The notes below the pieces were generated by a model, which was not told where the DNA came from, did not search any database, and saw only the letters and a program-made list of their open reading frames with translations. Both the position numbers and the translations under genes were made by a program. Below, in pieces: positions 36,027-45,217 of a DNA stretch of 64,000 bases. How positions within the stretch are numbered: the first letter of the stretch is position 1; every line of letters begins with the position of its first letter. This DNA is from Ciceribacter sp. T2.26MG-112.2 (GTDB lineage Bacteria > Pseudomonadota > Alphaproteobacteria > Rhizobiales > Rhizobiaceae), in assembly GCF_900492205.1 (NCBI RefSeq), contig NZ_UEYQ01000004.1, positions 62,001-126,000 on the forward strand. The letters run 5' to 3'.

Positions 36027-36041
36027 TGACTTTCCCTGTCA
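36027..36041. promoter_or_regulatory. IRO-type iron box (RirA site)
   Basis: TGA-CTTTCCCTG-TCA matches the rhizobial iron-responsive operator TGA-N9-TCA. It lies 26 bp before the binding-protein ATG in the 338-bp gap shared with the divergent TonB receptor gene. I found only this copy in the gap; nothing else there looks coding. Confidence 0.6.
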
Positions 36042-36339
36042 GCTTCATCAGGCAAGGTCAAGCATGTTGCCGGGCGTGCCTCGGATGCAGAACGAACTTT
36101 CCGGGGAATCCTACAAAATACGGAAAAACTACAATACCGGACAAAATTTCTCAAGTTAAAAGCCCCGTGAAGGGGATATCGGACAGTCTCTGCCGTCTGC
36201 CGCGACCGAGAGGGGATCTCGTTTGCCGGGACGGGCGGAGGTTCTCCCACGCGATGTTCTCCCGACCCGCCCATTCGGCCAGGCCGGCGCCCCTGCCGGC
36301 TGACGGCATTCGACACGTCAAGAAATTGTGGAACCAGAC

Positions 36340-38475
36340 ATGGCAAGAGTAAGAACAGCCGGAAACCCGGGACAGGTTTCCATCCGCTACCGCACCGCCG
36401 TCCTGTTGGGCTGCACGGCACTGGTCGCCTTCGCTCCGGCCGCGCTGCAGGCCCAGGAGGCGGAAAGCGCGAACGGTTCCACCGTCCTCGAGACGATTAC
36501 CGTTCAGGGCGGTGTGAGCGGCAGCGACGACGATTCGAAGACGATCGTCGCGACGAAGACCACGGGCGTCGGCAAGATGCCGACGGATATCCTGGTGGCG
36601 CCCGCATCGGTCTCCGTCATCACCGCCAAGGAGGTGCAGGAGCGCGGCGCAAACAGCGTCGAGCAGGTCGTGCAATACACATCGGGCGTGGTTACCGACT
36701 ATTATGGCTCGGATGACCGCTACGATTATTTCAAGATCCGCGGTTTCACGCCGTTCACCTATCGCGATGGAATGGTGATCGGCCGCACCTGGAGCGGGTT
36801 GCGTGAGGAGCCCTATGCCTTCGAGCGCATCGAAGTGCTGAAGGGCGCCAATTCCACCGGATTCGGGGTTTCCGATCCGGGCGGGTCGGTGAACTATGTG
36901 ACGAAGGTGCCGAAGAGCGAACGCTTCGGCGAGGTCTACGGCACGGGCGGCTCGTTCTCGCACAAGGAGGGCGGCTTCGATTTCGGCGACAACCTCACCG
37001 AGGACGATACCCTCTCCTACCGGTTGACCGGCAAGTTCCAGCGCTCCGACGCCGAATACGATTATTCGCAGGACGACGAGAACTTCATCATGGGCGGCCT
37101 GACCTGGCGTCCGACCGACATGACCAGCCTGACCTTCGTCTTCGATCATCTGGACCGGGACGGTACGCCGAGCGGTGGGGGCCATCCGCGGGGCACGGAT
37201 TTCGACAGGGACAGCTTCTTCGGCGAGCCGGACTACAATTACGATACGACGAACAGGAACACCTATAGTGTCATGTTCGACCACGATTTCGGCAATGGCC
37301 TGACCTTCAATTCCAGTGCGCGCTACAGCAAGTCCGACACCGGATTCGGCTATGCCTACATCTGGGATGCGCTGGGCGCCGACGACCCGGCCGATACCAT
37401 GGTGAACCGCTCCTACTTCGGCAGCGAGAAGTCGACCGAGCAGTTCATCATCGACGCGCATCTGCTTTACGAGACGAATTTCAACAACGTCGAAAGCCGC
37501 ACCCTCGTCGGCGCCGAATACAACAAGTTCGACTCGGTCGGCAGCAACTACTATGTCGCCGCCCCTGCCATCGACTTCGAGAACCCGGTCTACTGGGGCG
37601 GGCCCGGCGCGCTTTCGCCTTATAGCAGCACGAAAAACAACCAGAAGACCAAGGCGCTCTATCTGCAGCAGGATCTGACCTTCTACGACAAGCTGACCGC
37701 AAGCGTCGGCCTGCGCAATGACTGGCTCGATCTTAGTGAAACGGATCGGCTGGCAAATACCACGGACAGCGGTGACTACAGCGAAATGACGCGGCGCTTC
37801 GGTCTGTCCTACAAGATCACCGAGGAGCTGGCGGTCTATACGAGCTATGCCGAATCGGTCGCCCCGCCGAGCACCGGAACCGAGCCGACCGCCGGCAAGC
37901 AGTATGAGGTCGGCATCAAGTATCGACCGGATGCCTTTCCGGGCCTCATCACCGCTTCCGTCTACGACCTGACGATGGAGAACATCACGACCTACGAAGC
38001 GCCGGTGTACCTGCCGGCAACGGTCGAAAAGATCCGCCATCGCGGCCTCGATCTCGAGGCCAAGGTGGAGGTGACGAACAATGTCAACGTGGTCGCCGCC
38101 TATTCCTACATCGATTCACAGATCGTCGAGAAGGGTGGCGCCTATGACGGCAACCGTTTCGCCCAGGTGCCGGAGCACCTGGCTTCAATCTGGGGAACCT
38201 ACACGCTCGAGGGGGATGGCAAGCGCGGCGACATGACCTTCGGGCTCGGCGCTCGCTATATCGGCTCGTACTACTTCGACAACGCGAATACCCGCGAGTC
38301 GGACGGCGCGGTGGTCTTCGATGCCGCCTATACCTACAAGATCCAGGAGAACACCACCTTCCAGATGAACGTCAGCAATCTGTTCGACGAGAAGCATATC
38401 GCCAATGATGACGGTGGCGCCTATTACTATAATCCGGGCCGCACGATCTACGCGACGCTGCGCCAGACCTGGTAA
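36340..38475 (+). CDS. TonB-dependent siderophore receptor
   Basis: 711 aa outer-membrane receptor. Signal peptide after a basic N-terminus (cleavage near ALQAQ, about 40), a TonB-box-like ETITVQG, plug domain about 70-200 (PASVSVITAKEVQERGANSV, FKIRGF, SDPGGSVNYVTK), then a 22-strand barrel ending in TIYATLRQTW. FhuA/FoxA-like layout without an N-terminal signalling domain. The start is ATG 36340; GTG at 36328 is an in-frame alternative. Divergent from the uptake operon across an iron box. Confidence 0.94.
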   Translation: MARVRTAGNPGQVSIRYRTAVLLGCTALVAFAPAALQAQEAESANGSTVLETITVQGGVSGSDDDSKTIVATKTTGVGKMPTDILVAPASVSVITAKEVQERGANSVEQVVQYTSGVVTDYYGSDDRYDYFKIRGFTPFTYRDGMVIGRTWSGLREEPYAFERIEVLKGANSTGFGVSDPGGSVNYVTKVPKSERFGEVYGTGGSFSHKEGGFDFGDNLTEDDTLSYRLTGKFQRSDAEYDYSQDDENFIMGGLTWRPTDMTSLTFVFDHLDRDGTPSGGGHPRGTDFDRDSFFGEPDYNYDTTNRNTYSVMFDHDFGNGLTFNSSARYSKSDTGFGYAYIWDALGADDPADTMVNRSYFGSEKSTEQFIIDAHLLYETNFNNVESRTLVGAEYNKFDSVGSNYYVAAPAIDFENPVYWGGPGALSPYSSTKNNQKTKALYLQQDLTFYDKLTASVGLRNDWLDLSETDRLANTTDSGDYSEMTRRFGLSYKITEELAVYTSYAESVAPPSTGTEPTAGKQYEVGIKYRPDAFPGLITASVYDLTMENITTYEAPVYLPATVEKIRHRGLDLEAKVEVTNNVNVVAAYSYIDSQIVEKGGAYDGNRFAQVPEHLASIWGTYTLEGDGKRGDMTFGLGARYIGSYYFDNANTRESDGAVVFDAAYTYKIQENTTFQMNVSNLFDEKHIANDDGGAYYYNPGRTIYATLRQTW

Positions 38476-38481
38476 GCGATC

Positions 38482-38511
38482 GGCCCCACCCGAATGGTTT
38501 CGGGTGGGGCC
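38482..38511 (+). terminator. Strong intrinsic terminator of the receptor gene
   Basis: GGCCCCACCCGAA (38482-38494) and TTCGGGTGGGGCC (38499-38511) make a perfect 13-bp stem with a 4-nt TGGT loop, followed by TGTTGTTT. It sits between convergent receptor and AraC genes and may serve both. Confidence 0.85.
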
Positions 38512-38518
38512 TGTTGTT

Positions 38519-39412
38519 TCAGGATGATACCTGCGCGCGACGCCAGGTGGCGGGGGTCTGGCCGACAACCTGGCGGAACACCTTGGTCAGGTGGGCCTGA
38601 TCGCAAAAGCCGAGCTGGGCCGCAATGTCGACGAGGCTGAGTTCGCCCTTGACCAGCAGCGCCTGCGCCGCCTCGATGCGCCTGCCGAGTTGCCACTGAA
38701 GCGGCGTCTTTCCCGTCGTCTGCCGGAAGACGGTGGAGAACCAGCTTTCCGAGAGGCCGACGACCTCGGCCATCTCGGCGACCGTCATGCGCCGGTCCAG
38801 GCTCGCGTTGACGCAGGAGACCAGCTTGTTGATCTGCGCCTGGGTCAGCCTGCCATTGGCCGTTTCATCTTCGTCCGTGGGGATGTCGAGCAGACCGGTG
38901 ACGATGCTGCCGACCAGGCTCTCGGCATAGACCGCATGCCGCCTGGGTTTCGAGACTTCGTCGACGACCAGACCGGCGAGTGTCGCGATAGGCCCGACAT
39001 CCTGGATTTCCACCGGGCGGCGGAGGATCGAGCGGGCCACCGAGCCGCCCACCGATGGGGTGAGGAAGCGTAAAAGGCGGTCCCTGTGCAGATGCAGGTC
39101 GAGATGCGAGAAGCGATGCGGGCTGGTAAATCTCGTCCACAGCGGGACGCCGGCCGGCACGTATAGCGCGCGCGTCATCGGTCGGTCATGCTGCCCGAAA
39201 CCGCTCTCCCGGTTCGACATCCGGATGTGCGGGGAAACCTCGTTGAAGAAGATCACGATGCGCGGGTCGGGAGAGAGGTAATAGGCGTTGGCGCCTGCCT
39301 GCCCCTCCGCGTCCCAGAACACGCCGACGAGCCCCTCCAGCCCGCGCCATTTGGCCGGAGCCACGGGCTGGATTCCGTCGGTCCGGCACGTCATGGAGTG
39401 TCGATAAGTCAC
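38519..39412 (-). CDS. AraC-family transcriptional regulator
   Basis: 297 aa. N-terminal sensing domain (about 20-180, with an APAKWRGLEGLVGVFWD start), C-terminal double HTH about 195-293 (MTVAEMAEVVGLSESWFSTV and LSLVDIAAQLGFCDQAHLTK, VVGQTPATWRR). An ATG at 39394 is an alternative start. It faces the TonB receptor gene and is the likely siderophore-responsive activator, as RhrA/PchR-type AraC proteins are in other bacteria; that role is inferred from position only. Confidence 0.9.
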   Translation of the reverse strand: MTYRHSMTCRTDGIQPVAPAKWRGLEGLVGVFWDAEGQAGANAYYLSPDPRIVIFFNEVSPHIRMSNRESGFGQHDRPMTRALYVPAGVPLWTRFTSPHRFSHLDLHLHRDRLLRFLTPSVGGSVARSILRRPVEIQDVGPIATLAGLVVDEVSKPRRHAVYAESLVGSIVTGLLDIPTDEDETANGRLTQAQINKLVSCVNASLDRRMTVAEMAEVVGLSESWFSTVFRQTTGKTPLQWQLGRRIEAAQALLVKGELSLVDIAAQLGFCDQAHLTKVFRQVVGQTPATWRRAQVSS

Positions 39413-39736
39413 TTCGGACAGGGTCTCCGCGTTTCGAGATACGTGGCACGCTCCGGGAACAAGGCACGGGAGCGGATCGTGTCCCGCGGACCGGTTCGGG
39501 TTCCGGACAAGCGCGTCCGGTTATCATGAACGGAATTATCATGTTTGTGGAGGATGACAAGTGGTCCCGTGCGACGGGCGGCGCGCGCAGGACCTTGTGA
39601 AACTTCGATGACGATATTGGAAGAACACTGAAACGCCTCTCAAGCGGCTGACACGCTGAGCCCCTAAACACATCGCCGAGAGTGCCGGCTTCACTTTAGA
39701 TCCGGCTGCAATCCCGCGTCGACAAGGTGCCAGCCC
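39413..39736. other. Intergenic region between araC-type gene and phosphodiesterase operon
   Basis: 324 bp without a gene. The only notable structure is a direct repeat TTATCATG at 39521-39528 and 39536-39543 (15 bp apart), which could be paired half-sites for the AraC protein or part of the divergent promoters. A modest AAGGTG precedes the phosphodiesterase ATG. Confidence 0.4.
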
Positions 39737-40576
39737 ATGAAAATCGTCCAGATCAGCGATACGCATTTCAGCCCGTCCAAGCCGCACTTCAACGGCAACT
39801 GGGAGCCCATTCGCCGCTGGATCGAGGCGGTCAAGCCCGACCTCGTCTTGCACACCGGCGACCTCACCATCGACGGCGCCGACCAGGCGGACGACATCGT
39901 CTTCTCCATGGCGCTGCTCGGCGAACTCGACGTGCCGGTGCTGGTCGTTCCCGGCAATCACGACGTCGGCCACATGCCCGGCTCGAACCAGCCGATCGAC
40001 GATGCCCGGCTCGAACGCTGGCGCCGTCTTGCCGGTCCCGATCGCTTCGCCAAGGATGTCGGCGGCTGGCGTCTGATCGGGTTGAACAGCCTGCTCGTTG
40101 GTTCGGGTCATGCAGAAGAACAGGCCCAGTTCGACTGGCTCGTCGAGACGCTGGAAGGCCGCGAAGGCCGTCGCGTCGCCATCTTCGCCCACAAGCCGCT
40201 GTTCGTCGACGATCCGGCCGAAGGCGACACCGGCTACTGGGGCGCACGTCCGGCCGAACGCCAACGCCTGTTCAACCTCATCGCCGCCCATGATGTGGCA
40301 CTATACGCCAGTGGCCACCTTCACTGGACCTGGCAGGGCGAAATGGGGACCACCAAGCTGCTCTGGGCCCCGCCGACCTCCTTCATCATCGACAAGCTGG
40401 AGCGCGAAATGCCGGGCGAGCGCGTCGTCGGCGGCGTGATCCATCATCTTGGCGACGACGTGACGAGCGAGATCGTCGCGGTCTCCGGCATGGTCGCCCA
40501 TGTGCTCGACGAGGTGATCGACGAGGTCTATCCGCGCGCCACGACGGCGGCGGCTCCGGTGGAGGCTGCCGAATGA
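39737..40576 (+). CDS. Class III metallophosphodiesterase (GpdQ/CpdA-like)
   Basis: 279 aa. All calcineurin-like metal motifs are present: D-x-H in SDTHF (about 7-11), TGDLT, GNHD, AHKP and GHLH. Closest recalled types are cyclic-nucleotide phosphodiesterase CpdA and glycerophosphodiesterase GpdQ. No signal peptide. It overlaps the ABC ATPase gene by 4 bp, so it is co-translated with an Ugp-like importer. This suggests it cleaves an imported phosphodiester in the cytosol rather than cAMP; the substrate is inferred. Confidence 0.88.
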   Translation: MKIVQISDTHFSPSKPHFNGNWEPIRRWIEAVKPDLVLHTGDLTIDGADQADDIVFSMALLGELDVPVLVVPGNHDVGHMPGSNQPIDDARLERWRRLAGPDRFAKDVGGWRLIGLNSLLVGSGHAEEQAQFDWLVETLEGREGRRVAIFAHKPLFVDDPAEGDTGYWGARPAERQRLFNLIAAHDVALYASGHLHWTWQGEMGTTKLLWAPPTSFIIDKLEREMPGERVVGGVIHHLGDDVTSEIVAVSGMVAHVLDEVIDEVYPRATTAAAPVEAAE

Positions 40577-41742
40577 GCGCGTTCAGCCTCCGCGACATCA
40601 ACAAGTCCTATGGTGGCAACAGCATCCTGAAGGGCGTCAGCCTGGAAGCCGAGGCGGGCGAGTTCATCGCGCTGGTCGGACCGTCCGGCTGCGGCAAGAG
40701 CACGTTGCTGCGTATCGTCGCCGGTCTCGATCATGCCGACCATGGCGAGATCGTCATCGGCGGCGAGGAAGTCTCCGGCAGGGCTGCCGGCGACCGCAAC
40801 ATCGCCATGGTGTTCCAGTCCTACGCGCTTTACCCGCACCTGACGGCCGGCCAGAACATCGCCGTTCCGCTCGCCATGCGACGCTTGTCGACGGCCGGGC
40901 GCCTGCCGCTGGTGGGCGGCATGCTGTCAGAGCAGCGGCAGATCCGCGCCGACATCCAGCGCCAGGTCCAGGACATGGCGGCATCGCTGAAGATCGACCA
41001 TCTGCTCGACCGCAAGCCGGGGCAGATGTCGGGCGGCCAGCGCCAGCGCGTGGCGCTCGCCCGCGCCATGGTGCGCCATCCGAGTGTCTTCCTGATGGAC
41101 GAGCCGCTGTCGAACCTCGACGCCAACCTGCGCGTCCATGCGCGCGGCGAGATCGTCGAGCTGCACCGCAAGGCCGGCGTGCCGACGCTATATGTCACCC
41201 ATGACCAGTCGGAGGCGCTGTCCATGGCCGACCGTGTCGCCGTGATGATCGGCGGACGCCTGCTGCAGCTCGACAGCCCGCGCAGGATCTATGACGATCC
41301 GGCCCATCTGGAAGTCGCCAAGTTTCTCGGCCAGCCGCGCATCAACGTCCTGCCCACCGTGGTGGACGACAAGGGTCTGGTGCAGGCTGGAGACGTTCGT
41401 CTTGCGACGCGTCTTCACCTGAAGGCGGGCGCGCCGGTGACGGTCGCCTTCCGTCCGGAATTCGTGGCCCTCGCGCCGACCGGTGAAGGAAGCCTGCCGG
41501 CCCGTATCGAACGGCTGGAATTCCTTGGTTCGGAAGTGGTGGTGTTCACCCGGCTTGCCGGCATGGACGGCATCGTCGTGGCCAAGATCGCCCCCGCCGA
41601 GGCGATCGGGCTGGCCGCCGGACAGCGCATCGATGTGAAACTCGACCCCGCCACCATTCTGCTGTTCGACGAAAACGGCGAGCGGCTTTCCGCCAGCATC
41701 GCCATGGTCTCGGCCGAACGGTCGGAGGTCCTGCATGGCTAG
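40573..41742 (+). CDS. ABC transporter ATP-binding protein (UgpC/MalK type)
   Basis: 389 aa, longer than the usual 355-370 because of an insertion at about residues 98-125 (RRLSTAGRLPLVGGMLSEQR region) in the helical subdomain. Walker [10 protein letters not shown], signature [15 protein letters not shown], Walker [12 protein letters not shown], switch THDQSEAL, C-terminal TOBE domain (FRPEFVAL). Overlaps phosphodiesterase by 4 bp and permease by 8 bp. Drives import by the system at 39737-44797. Confidence 0.93.
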   Translation: MSAFSLRDINKSYGGNSILKGVSLEAEAGEFIALVGPSGCGKSTLLRIVAGLDHADHGEIVIGGEEVSGRAAGDRNIAMVFQSYALYPHLTAGQNIAVPLAMRRLSTAGRLPLVGGMLSEQRQIRADIQRQVQDMAASLKIDHLLDRKPGQMSGGQRQRVALARAMVRHPSVFLMDEPLSNLDANLRVHARGEIVELHRKAGVPTLYVTHDQSEALSMADRVAVMIGGRLLQLDSPRRIYDDPAHLEVAKFLGQPRINVLPTVVDDKGLVQAGDVRLATRLHLKAGAPVTVAFRPEFVALAPTGEGSLPARIERLEFLGSEVVVFTRLAGMDGIVVAKIAPAEAIGLAAGQRIDVKLDPATILLFDENGERLSASIAMVSAERSEVLHG

Positions 41743-42670
41743 TCTGGCCCTCGATGCCGGCCGGCCGCCGGTTGCGCGCTCCGCCGCCGAAGCGGCGAAA
41801 CGTCGCGAGGCGCGCATCGCCCTGCTGCTTGCGGCGCCGGCCGTCCTGCTGCTCCTGCTGTTCGTCATCCTGCCGACGATCGCCGTGATCTTTCTCGGTT
41901 TCACCGATTTCGAGCTGGGCTATGCCAGCTTCAACTTCGTCGGTTTCGAGAACTATGCCGATCTCCTGAAGGACCGCACCTTCAAGAAATCGCTGTGGAA
42001 CACGACGGTCTATGCGGCGATCGTCGCGCCCACGTCGATGGCGCTCGGGCTCGGCATTGCGCTGCTGATCGAATCCGAAGGCTGGGGCAAGAGCCTGTTC
42101 CGCACCGCTTTCTTCCTGCCCGTCGCCTCGCTGCTGGTCGCCATGGCGACGGTGTGGCAATACCTTTTCCATCCGACCATCGGCCCGATCAACGCCACTC
42201 TCGGCCTGATCGGCATCGACGGGCCCAACTGGCTCGGCGCGTCGAGCACGGTGATGACCAGCCTGTCGATCATCGGCATCTGGCAGGCGACCGGCTTCAA
42301 CATGGTGTTGTTCCTCGCCGGCCTTTCGGCGATCCCGCGTGAGCTCTACCAGGCGGCGGAAGTCGACGGCGCGCGCTCGGCGCTCTCCCGCTTCCGCCTT
42401 GTCACCTGGCCGATGCTCGGGCCGACCACGCTGTTCGTCACCACGATCAGCATCATCAATTCGGTCAAGGTCTTCGAGACCGTCAAGACGCTGACCGAGG
42501 GCGGTCCGAACAAGGCCTCGGAAGTCCTGCTCTTCACCATCTACCAGGAGGGTTTCGTCTTCCTCAAGGTCGGCTACGCCTCGGCGATGACCGTCATCTT
42601 CCTCGCAATCCTGGTGTCGCTGATGTTCCTTCAATACCGCGTCATGGACCGGAAGGTGCACTACGCATGA
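41735..42670 (+). CDS. ABC transporter permease (UgpA/MalF type)
   Basis: 311 aa with six membrane spans after a charged N-terminus of about 25 residues. EAA loop around YQAAEVDGARSALSRFRLVTWPML. The NSVKVFETVKTLTEGGP stretch is typical of UgpA/CUT1 permeases. Overlaps both neighbours (8 bp and 4 bp). Confidence 0.93.
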   Translation: MASLALDAGRPPVARSAAEAAKRREARIALLLAAPAVLLLLLFVILPTIAVIFLGFTDFELGYASFNFVGFENYADLLKDRTFKKSLWNTTVYAAIVAPTSMALGLGIALLIESEGWGKSLFRTAFFLPVASLLVAMATVWQYLFHPTIGPINATLGLIGIDGPNWLGASSTVMTSLSIIGIWQATGFNMVLFLAGLSAIPRELYQAAEVDGARSALSRFRLVTWPMLGPTTLFVTTISIINSVKVFETVKTLTEGGPNKASEVLLFTIYQEGFVFLKVGYASAMTVIFLAILVSLMFLQYRVMDRKVHYA

Positions 42671-43506
42671 CCATGACCGATCGTTTCACGCCCGGCCGCG
42701 TGCTCCGCCTTGCCCTTCTTACGCTCGGCGCCATCGTCTTCCTCGCGCCCTACATCTTCATGATTTCGACCGCCGGCAAGGCGCAGAGCGAGATATTCTC
42801 CTCTTCGCTCAACCTCATCCCGCAGACCTGGTCCTATGCGGAGAATTTTGCCAAGGCCTTCGGCCGCGTATCGATGGGCGGACTGCTCCTGAACGGGGTG
42901 ATCGTCTGCGGGCTGATCCTCGTCGTCCAGGTGCTGGTGGCGATCCCTTGCGCCTATGCCATGGCCAAGCTGACGTTCCGCGCGGCGAAGATGATGATGG
43001 CGCTGGTCATGCTCGGCCTGCTCGTGCCGATCCATGCGACTGCCCTGCCGCTTTACGTCGCCTTCGACCGGCTGTCGGTGCTCAACAGCTATTTCGCCCT
43101 GGTCGCACCCTTCTCGATCTCGGTCTTCGCGATCTTCCTCTTCCTGCAGTTCTTCCGCGGTATTCCCGACGACCTGATCCATGCGGCCCGCCTAGACGGC
43201 ATGTCCGAGGCCGGCATCGTCGCGCGGGTCGTGGTCCCGAATGCCTGGCCCGCGATCACCGCCTTTGCGATCTTCTCGGTCGTCGCCCACTGGAACGACC
43301 TGTTCTGGCCGCTGATCGTCGTCACCAACCAGGCCTATGCCACGCCGCCGCTCGGCCTTCTCTACTTCCGCGCAGCCGAAGCCGGCGACGACTACGGCGC
43401 GCTGATGGCGGCCACCCTCATCATCACCCTTCCCCTCGTGCTCGCCTTCCTGCTCGCGCAGAAGCGCTTCGTCGAGGGTATCACCATGACCGGTCTGAAA
43501 GGCTGA
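42667..43506 (+). CDS. ABC transporter permease (UgpE/MalG type)
   Basis: 279 aa, six spans. EAA loop HAARLDGMSEAGIVARVVVPNAWPAI, ending VEGITMTGLKG as in UgpE/MalG proteins. Overlaps the partner permease by 4 bp and is 25 bp before the binding-protein gene. Confidence 0.93.
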   Translation: MTMTDRFTPGRVLRLALLTLGAIVFLAPYIFMISTAGKAQSEIFSSSLNLIPQTWSYAENFAKAFGRVSMGGLLLNGVIVCGLILVVQVLVAIPCAYAMAKLTFRAAKMMMALVMLGLLVPIHATALPLYVAFDRLSVLNSYFALVAPFSISVFAIFLFLQFFRGIPDDLIHAARLDGMSEAGIVARVVVPNAWPAITAFAIFSVVAHWNDLFWPLIVVTNQAYATPPLGLLYFRAAEAGDDYGALMAATLIITLPLVLAFLLAQKRFVEGITMTGLKG

Positions 43507-43531
43507 TCGGTCGCAACCAAGGAGACCTGCG

Positions 43532-44797
43532 ATGACCTATCTCAAGAAGGCGCTTGCCGCGGCAGCGGTGACGCTTGCCGTCAGCTTCCCTGCCCATGCC
43601 GAGACCACGCTCAACGTGCATTATCCGATGCCGGGCTTCTTCAAGGACGTGATGGACACGATCTCGAAGAAGTTCATGGAAGAAAACCCGGACATCAAGA
43701 TCACCTTCGCCAACCCCTCGGCGACCTATGAGGAAGGCATCCAGACCATCATGCGCCAGGCCGGCACGGCCGAGATGCCGGATGTCACCTTCATCGGCCT
43801 CAACCGCCTGCGCATGGTCAACGAGCGCGACATCCCCGTCGACCTCGGCCCCTTCATGGCCAAGGACGGCAACATGGCGGAGCAGGGCTTTTCCGACAAC
43901 ATCCTGAAGCTCGCCCAGGTCCAGGGCAAGCAGGTCGGTCTGGCCTTCGCCACCTCCAACCCGATCATGTACTACAACGCCGATCTCGTTCGCAAAGTCG
44001 GCGGCAATCCGGACCAGCCGCCGAAGACCTGGGACGAAGTGATCGCGCTGTCGTCCAAGATCAAGGCGCTCGGCGACGGCAATGAAGGCATCGACTTCCG
44101 CTGGCAGGGCGACGACTGGATGTTCTCCGCGCTGCTCTTCGGCGCCGGCGGCAAGATGCTGAACGACGACGAGACCAGCGTTGCCTTCAACGGTCCGGAA
44201 GGCGTCAAGGCCTTCGAACTGGTCGACCGCATGGTCAAGGAAGGCGGCCTTCCGGTGTTCACCAAGCAGGCCGGCGAGCAGGCCTTCGTTGCCGGCAAGG
44301 TCGGCTTTGCCTTCCAGACCACCGGGGCGCTGCGCAACACCATCAAGAACGTCGGCGACAAGTTCGACCTGCGCACCGGCCATATCCCGCTGATCGATCC
44401 GGTCAACGGCAAGCTGCCGACCGGCGGCAATGCCGCCGTCATGCTGACCCGCGATGCCGAAAAGCAGGACGCCGCCTGGAAGTTCATCAAGTTCGCCGCC
44501 GGCCCATTCGGCGCCTCGGTCGTCGTTCCCGGCACCGGCTACGTGCCGAACAACGAGCTTGCAGCCAAGTCGCCGGACTATCTCGGCGATTTCTACAAGG
44601 AGAACCCGCTGTTCCGCGCCGGCCTTGAGCAGATGCCACTGATGCAGCCCTGGTATGCCTTCCCCGGCTCGAACGGCGTGAAGGTCACCCAGACCATCGT
44701 CGAGAACCTGTCGCGCGTGGTCGAGCAATCGGCCGAGCCGAAGGAAGCCCTCGACGACGCCGCCGCCGAAGTCGAAGGCCTGCTGCCGCGCAGCTAA
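43532..44797 (+). CDS. ABC transporter substrate-binding protein (UgpB-like, family 1)
   Basis: 421 aa. Signal peptide with cleavage after AHAE (about 23). The mature protein begins TTLNVHYPMPGFFKDVMDTI; a TGGNAAVMLT segment and PGTGYVPNNELA are typical of glycerol-3-phosphate/sugar family 1 receptors. Placed last in its operon, opposite to most CUT1 operons. With the phosphodiesterase at the front of the operon, a glycerophosphodiester or sugar phosphodiester is the favoured ligand (inferred). Followed by a 32-bp inverted repeat. Confidence 0.92.
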   Translation: MTYLKKALAAAAVTLAVSFPAHAETTLNVHYPMPGFFKDVMDTISKKFMEENPDIKITFANPSATYEEGIQTIMRQAGTAEMPDVTFIGLNRLRMVNERDIPVDLGPFMAKDGNMAEQGFSDNILKLAQVQGKQVGLAFATSNPIMYYNADLVRKVGGNPDQPPKTWDEVIALSSKIKALGDGNEGIDFRWQGDDWMFSALLFGAGGKMLNDDETSVAFNGPEGVKAFELVDRMVKEGGLPVFTKQAGEQAFVAGKVGFAFQTTGALRNTIKNVGDKFDLRTGHIPLIDPVNGKLPTGGNAAVMLTRDAEKQDAAWKFIKFAAGPFGASVVVPGTGYVPNNELAAKSPDYLGDFYKENPLFRAGLEQMPLMQPWYAFPGSNGVKVTQTIVENLSRVVEQSAEPKEALDDAAAEVEGLLPRS

Positions 44798-44828
44798 GCC
44801 CGGCGCTTCGTCACTGACGACCTGATTG

Positions 44829-44860
44829 GGGACGCGTCGCTCGGCCGAGCGGCGCGTCCC
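44829..44860 (+). terminator. Long inverted repeat ending the Ugp-like operon
   Basis: GGGACGCGTCGCTCGG (44829-44844) and CCGAGCGGCGCGTCCC (44845-44860) are inverted copies with one mismatch and no loop. It is 31 bp after the binding-protein stop. No T-run, so it may act as an mRNA end stabiliser or a partial terminator. Confidence 0.6.
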
Positions 44861-44911
44861 GCTGCTGGACAAGCACATGCCGGCGTTTCTCCATGCCACG
44901 GCTGCATTGAC

Positions 44912-45135
44912 GGTGGGGTCCCCGGGATTCCCTCTTCTCCCAGCGGGGAAAAGATGCCCGAAGGGCAGTTGAGGGGGTCCCCTACGCCACTGTCGCCGGT
45001 GTCGGTGTTGGGCGCGCTTTGGTCAGCGGTCTGCGGTAACACATGTTATGCTCCCGGGTGTTGGCCAGGGGCTTCGCCCCCCTCATCCGGCGCTACGCAC
45101 CACCTTCTCCCCGTTGGTGAGAAGAGAAACGGACG
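44912..45135. repeat. Rhizobial intergenic mosaic-type repeat (RIME-like)
   Basis: The non-coding 420-bp gap 44798-45217 holds a mosaic of short palindromes. GGGGTCCCC occurs twice (44915-44923, 44974-44982) flanking a CTTCTCCC/GGGGAAAAG hairpin. GGGGC-TTC-GCCCC (45068-45080) and the CACCTTCTC/GTGAGAAG stem follow (about 45100-45123). This wording (CTCATCCGGCGCTACGC) resembles the repeated intergenic palindromes I recall from Rhizobium genomes. Confidence 0.5.
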
Positions 45136-45217
45136 CCGATCGCCTTGCCAGTCACGATTCTGGAGAGCAGGTGGATAGGGCCTCTTTCAACCGTTTCCCA
45201 TCGTCGGAAGTCCCGGA

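Noticed and set aside
36151..38040. A 629-codon minus-strand frame opposite the TonB receptor
   Set aside because: The receptor on the plus strand has plug, barrel and signal peptide; the antisense frame has no domain signal.
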